This document shows, piece by piece, positions 63,631 to 64,000 of a DNA stretch of 64,000 nucleotides. A program made the position numbers and the translations under genes. Numbering within the stretch: the stretch's first letter is position 1; each line of letters begins with the position of its first letter. This stretch comes from Pseudomonas cavernicola (GTDB lineage Bacteria > Pseudomonadota > Gammaproteobacteria > Pseudomonadales > Pseudomonadaceae), in NCBI RefSeq assembly GCF_003596405.1, contig NZ_QYUR01000002.1, forward strand, positions 1,504,501-1,568,500, written 5' to 3'. Below the pieces are notes generated by a model, which worked only from the letters and a program-made list of their open reading frames with translations, had not been told where the DNA came from and made no database searches.

Positions 63631-64000
63631 ATGAATAGCTCTCTTTCGCGCCTCTGCATGTCCCTGTTGGCTGCTGTAATGTCACCGGCTCTGCTGGCCG
63701 CCAATCTGCAAACCCTTGATGTCGCTGCCTTGCCTGGTGACCGGGTGGAGCTAAAGCTGGCGTTTGACGAGCCGGTGGTGGCGCCGCGTGGCTACACCAT
63801 CGAACAACCTGCACGTATTGCTCTTGATTTGCCGGGCGTAACCAATCAGTTGGGCTCTAAGAATCGTGAATTGGGTGTCGGTAATGCTCGTAGCGTTACA
63901 GTGGTTGAGGCTAAGGACCGCACGCGACTGATTATCAATCTTTCGACATTGGTTCCTTATAGCACTCGCGCTGAAGGCAATAATCTATATGTCGTTGTGG
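63631..64000 (+). CDS. pilQ: Type IV pilus secretin PilQ (3' end outside window)
   Basis: First 123 codons of the outer-membrane secretin through which the pilus exits. A signal peptide (MNSSLSRLCMSLLAAVMSPA, cleavage after LLA) is followed by the N-terminal AMIN domain (VELKLAFDEPVVAPRGYTIE and ARIALDLPGVTNQLG), which binds peptidoglycan. The ATG at 63631 matches the start of P. aeruginosa PilQ as remembered; an in-frame ATG at 63592 would add 13 residues and is the alternative. The gene runs off the window end. Confidence 0.93.
   Translation, partial: MNSSLSRLCMSLLAAVMSPALLAANLQTLDVAALPGDRVELKLAFDEPVVAPRGYTIEQPARIALDLPGVTNQLGSKNRELGVGNARSVTVVEAKDRTRLIINLSTLVPYSTRAEGNNLYVVV

Overview
The window is a high-GC stretch of a Pseudomonas chromosome. 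The gene content and order (fbp, a hut cluster, pip-dtd, tatABC-hisIE, ubiEJB, phaIF/phaDC2ZC1, hslVU, argS, priA, rpmE, maeB, ponA, pilMNOPQ) match, from memory, one region of the P. aeruginosa chromosome read backwards. Class II medium-chain PHA synthases, HutF/HutG-type histidine catabolism and the ponA-pilM divergence all fit Pseudomonas. I see no rRNA, tRNA, CRISPR array, prophage or origin.

Layout: (1) 1-9.4 kb: two envelope proteins of unknown function (DUF2339, DUF3999), a membrane diguanylate cyclase, fructose-1,6-bisphosphatase, a DUF924 protein, a small lipoprotein and a lipocalin. (2) 9.4-24.0 kb: the histidine-utilization locus. hutF is divergent from the repressor gene hutC and hutD; hutU, hutH, hutT, hutI, hutG and a second hutH-like gene follow. 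Together they turn histidine into glutamate plus formate through urocanate, imidazolone propionate, formiminoglutamate and formylglutamate. Three TGTATANACA-type palindromes mark candidate HutC operators. (3) Two paralogous polar amino-acid ABC transporters (ATPase, permease, binding protein) lie in opposite orientation at 12.3-14.9 kb, inside the hut locus, and at 26.2-28.9 kb, beyond pip-dtd. Only the first has a HutC-type box. (4) 28.9-31.1 kb: a small accessory island (DsbA-like isomerase, an SDR lacking the catalytic Tyr, and a divergent HxlR regulator), bordered by repeat sequences. (5) 31.3-37.3 kb: a minus-strand housekeeping run ubiE-ubiJ-ubiB, hisI-hisE, tatA-tatB-tatC, rsmE. (6) 37.4-44.9 kb: the polyhydroxyalkanoate cluster, with phaC1-phaZ-phaC2-phaD converging on phaI-phaF and a sigma54-type promoter ahead of phaC1. 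(7) 45-52.5 kb: DUF971, hslVU with a near-consensus heat-shock promoter, a SPOR protein, argS and priA. (8) 52.6-64 kb: rpmE, a secreted nuclease, an M48 lipoprotein protease, malic enzyme, a complete IS1182-family element, PBP1a and the type IV pilus alignment operon pilMNOPQ, with pilQ cut by the window end.

The most unusual signals are structural. At least five families of short palindromic repeats punctuate the intergenic spaces, and four genes (HxlR gene, phaD, phaC1, priA) end with a TAG stop that lies in, or touches, the end of such a repeat. The IS1182 element sits exactly in the ATCT tetraloop of what was a bidirectional maeB/ponA terminator, with that tetranucleotide duplicated at both ends. 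The rpmE terminator is also signal-peptide coding sequence of the next gene, and the hslV heat-shock -35 box lies in the loop of a 9-bp hairpin.
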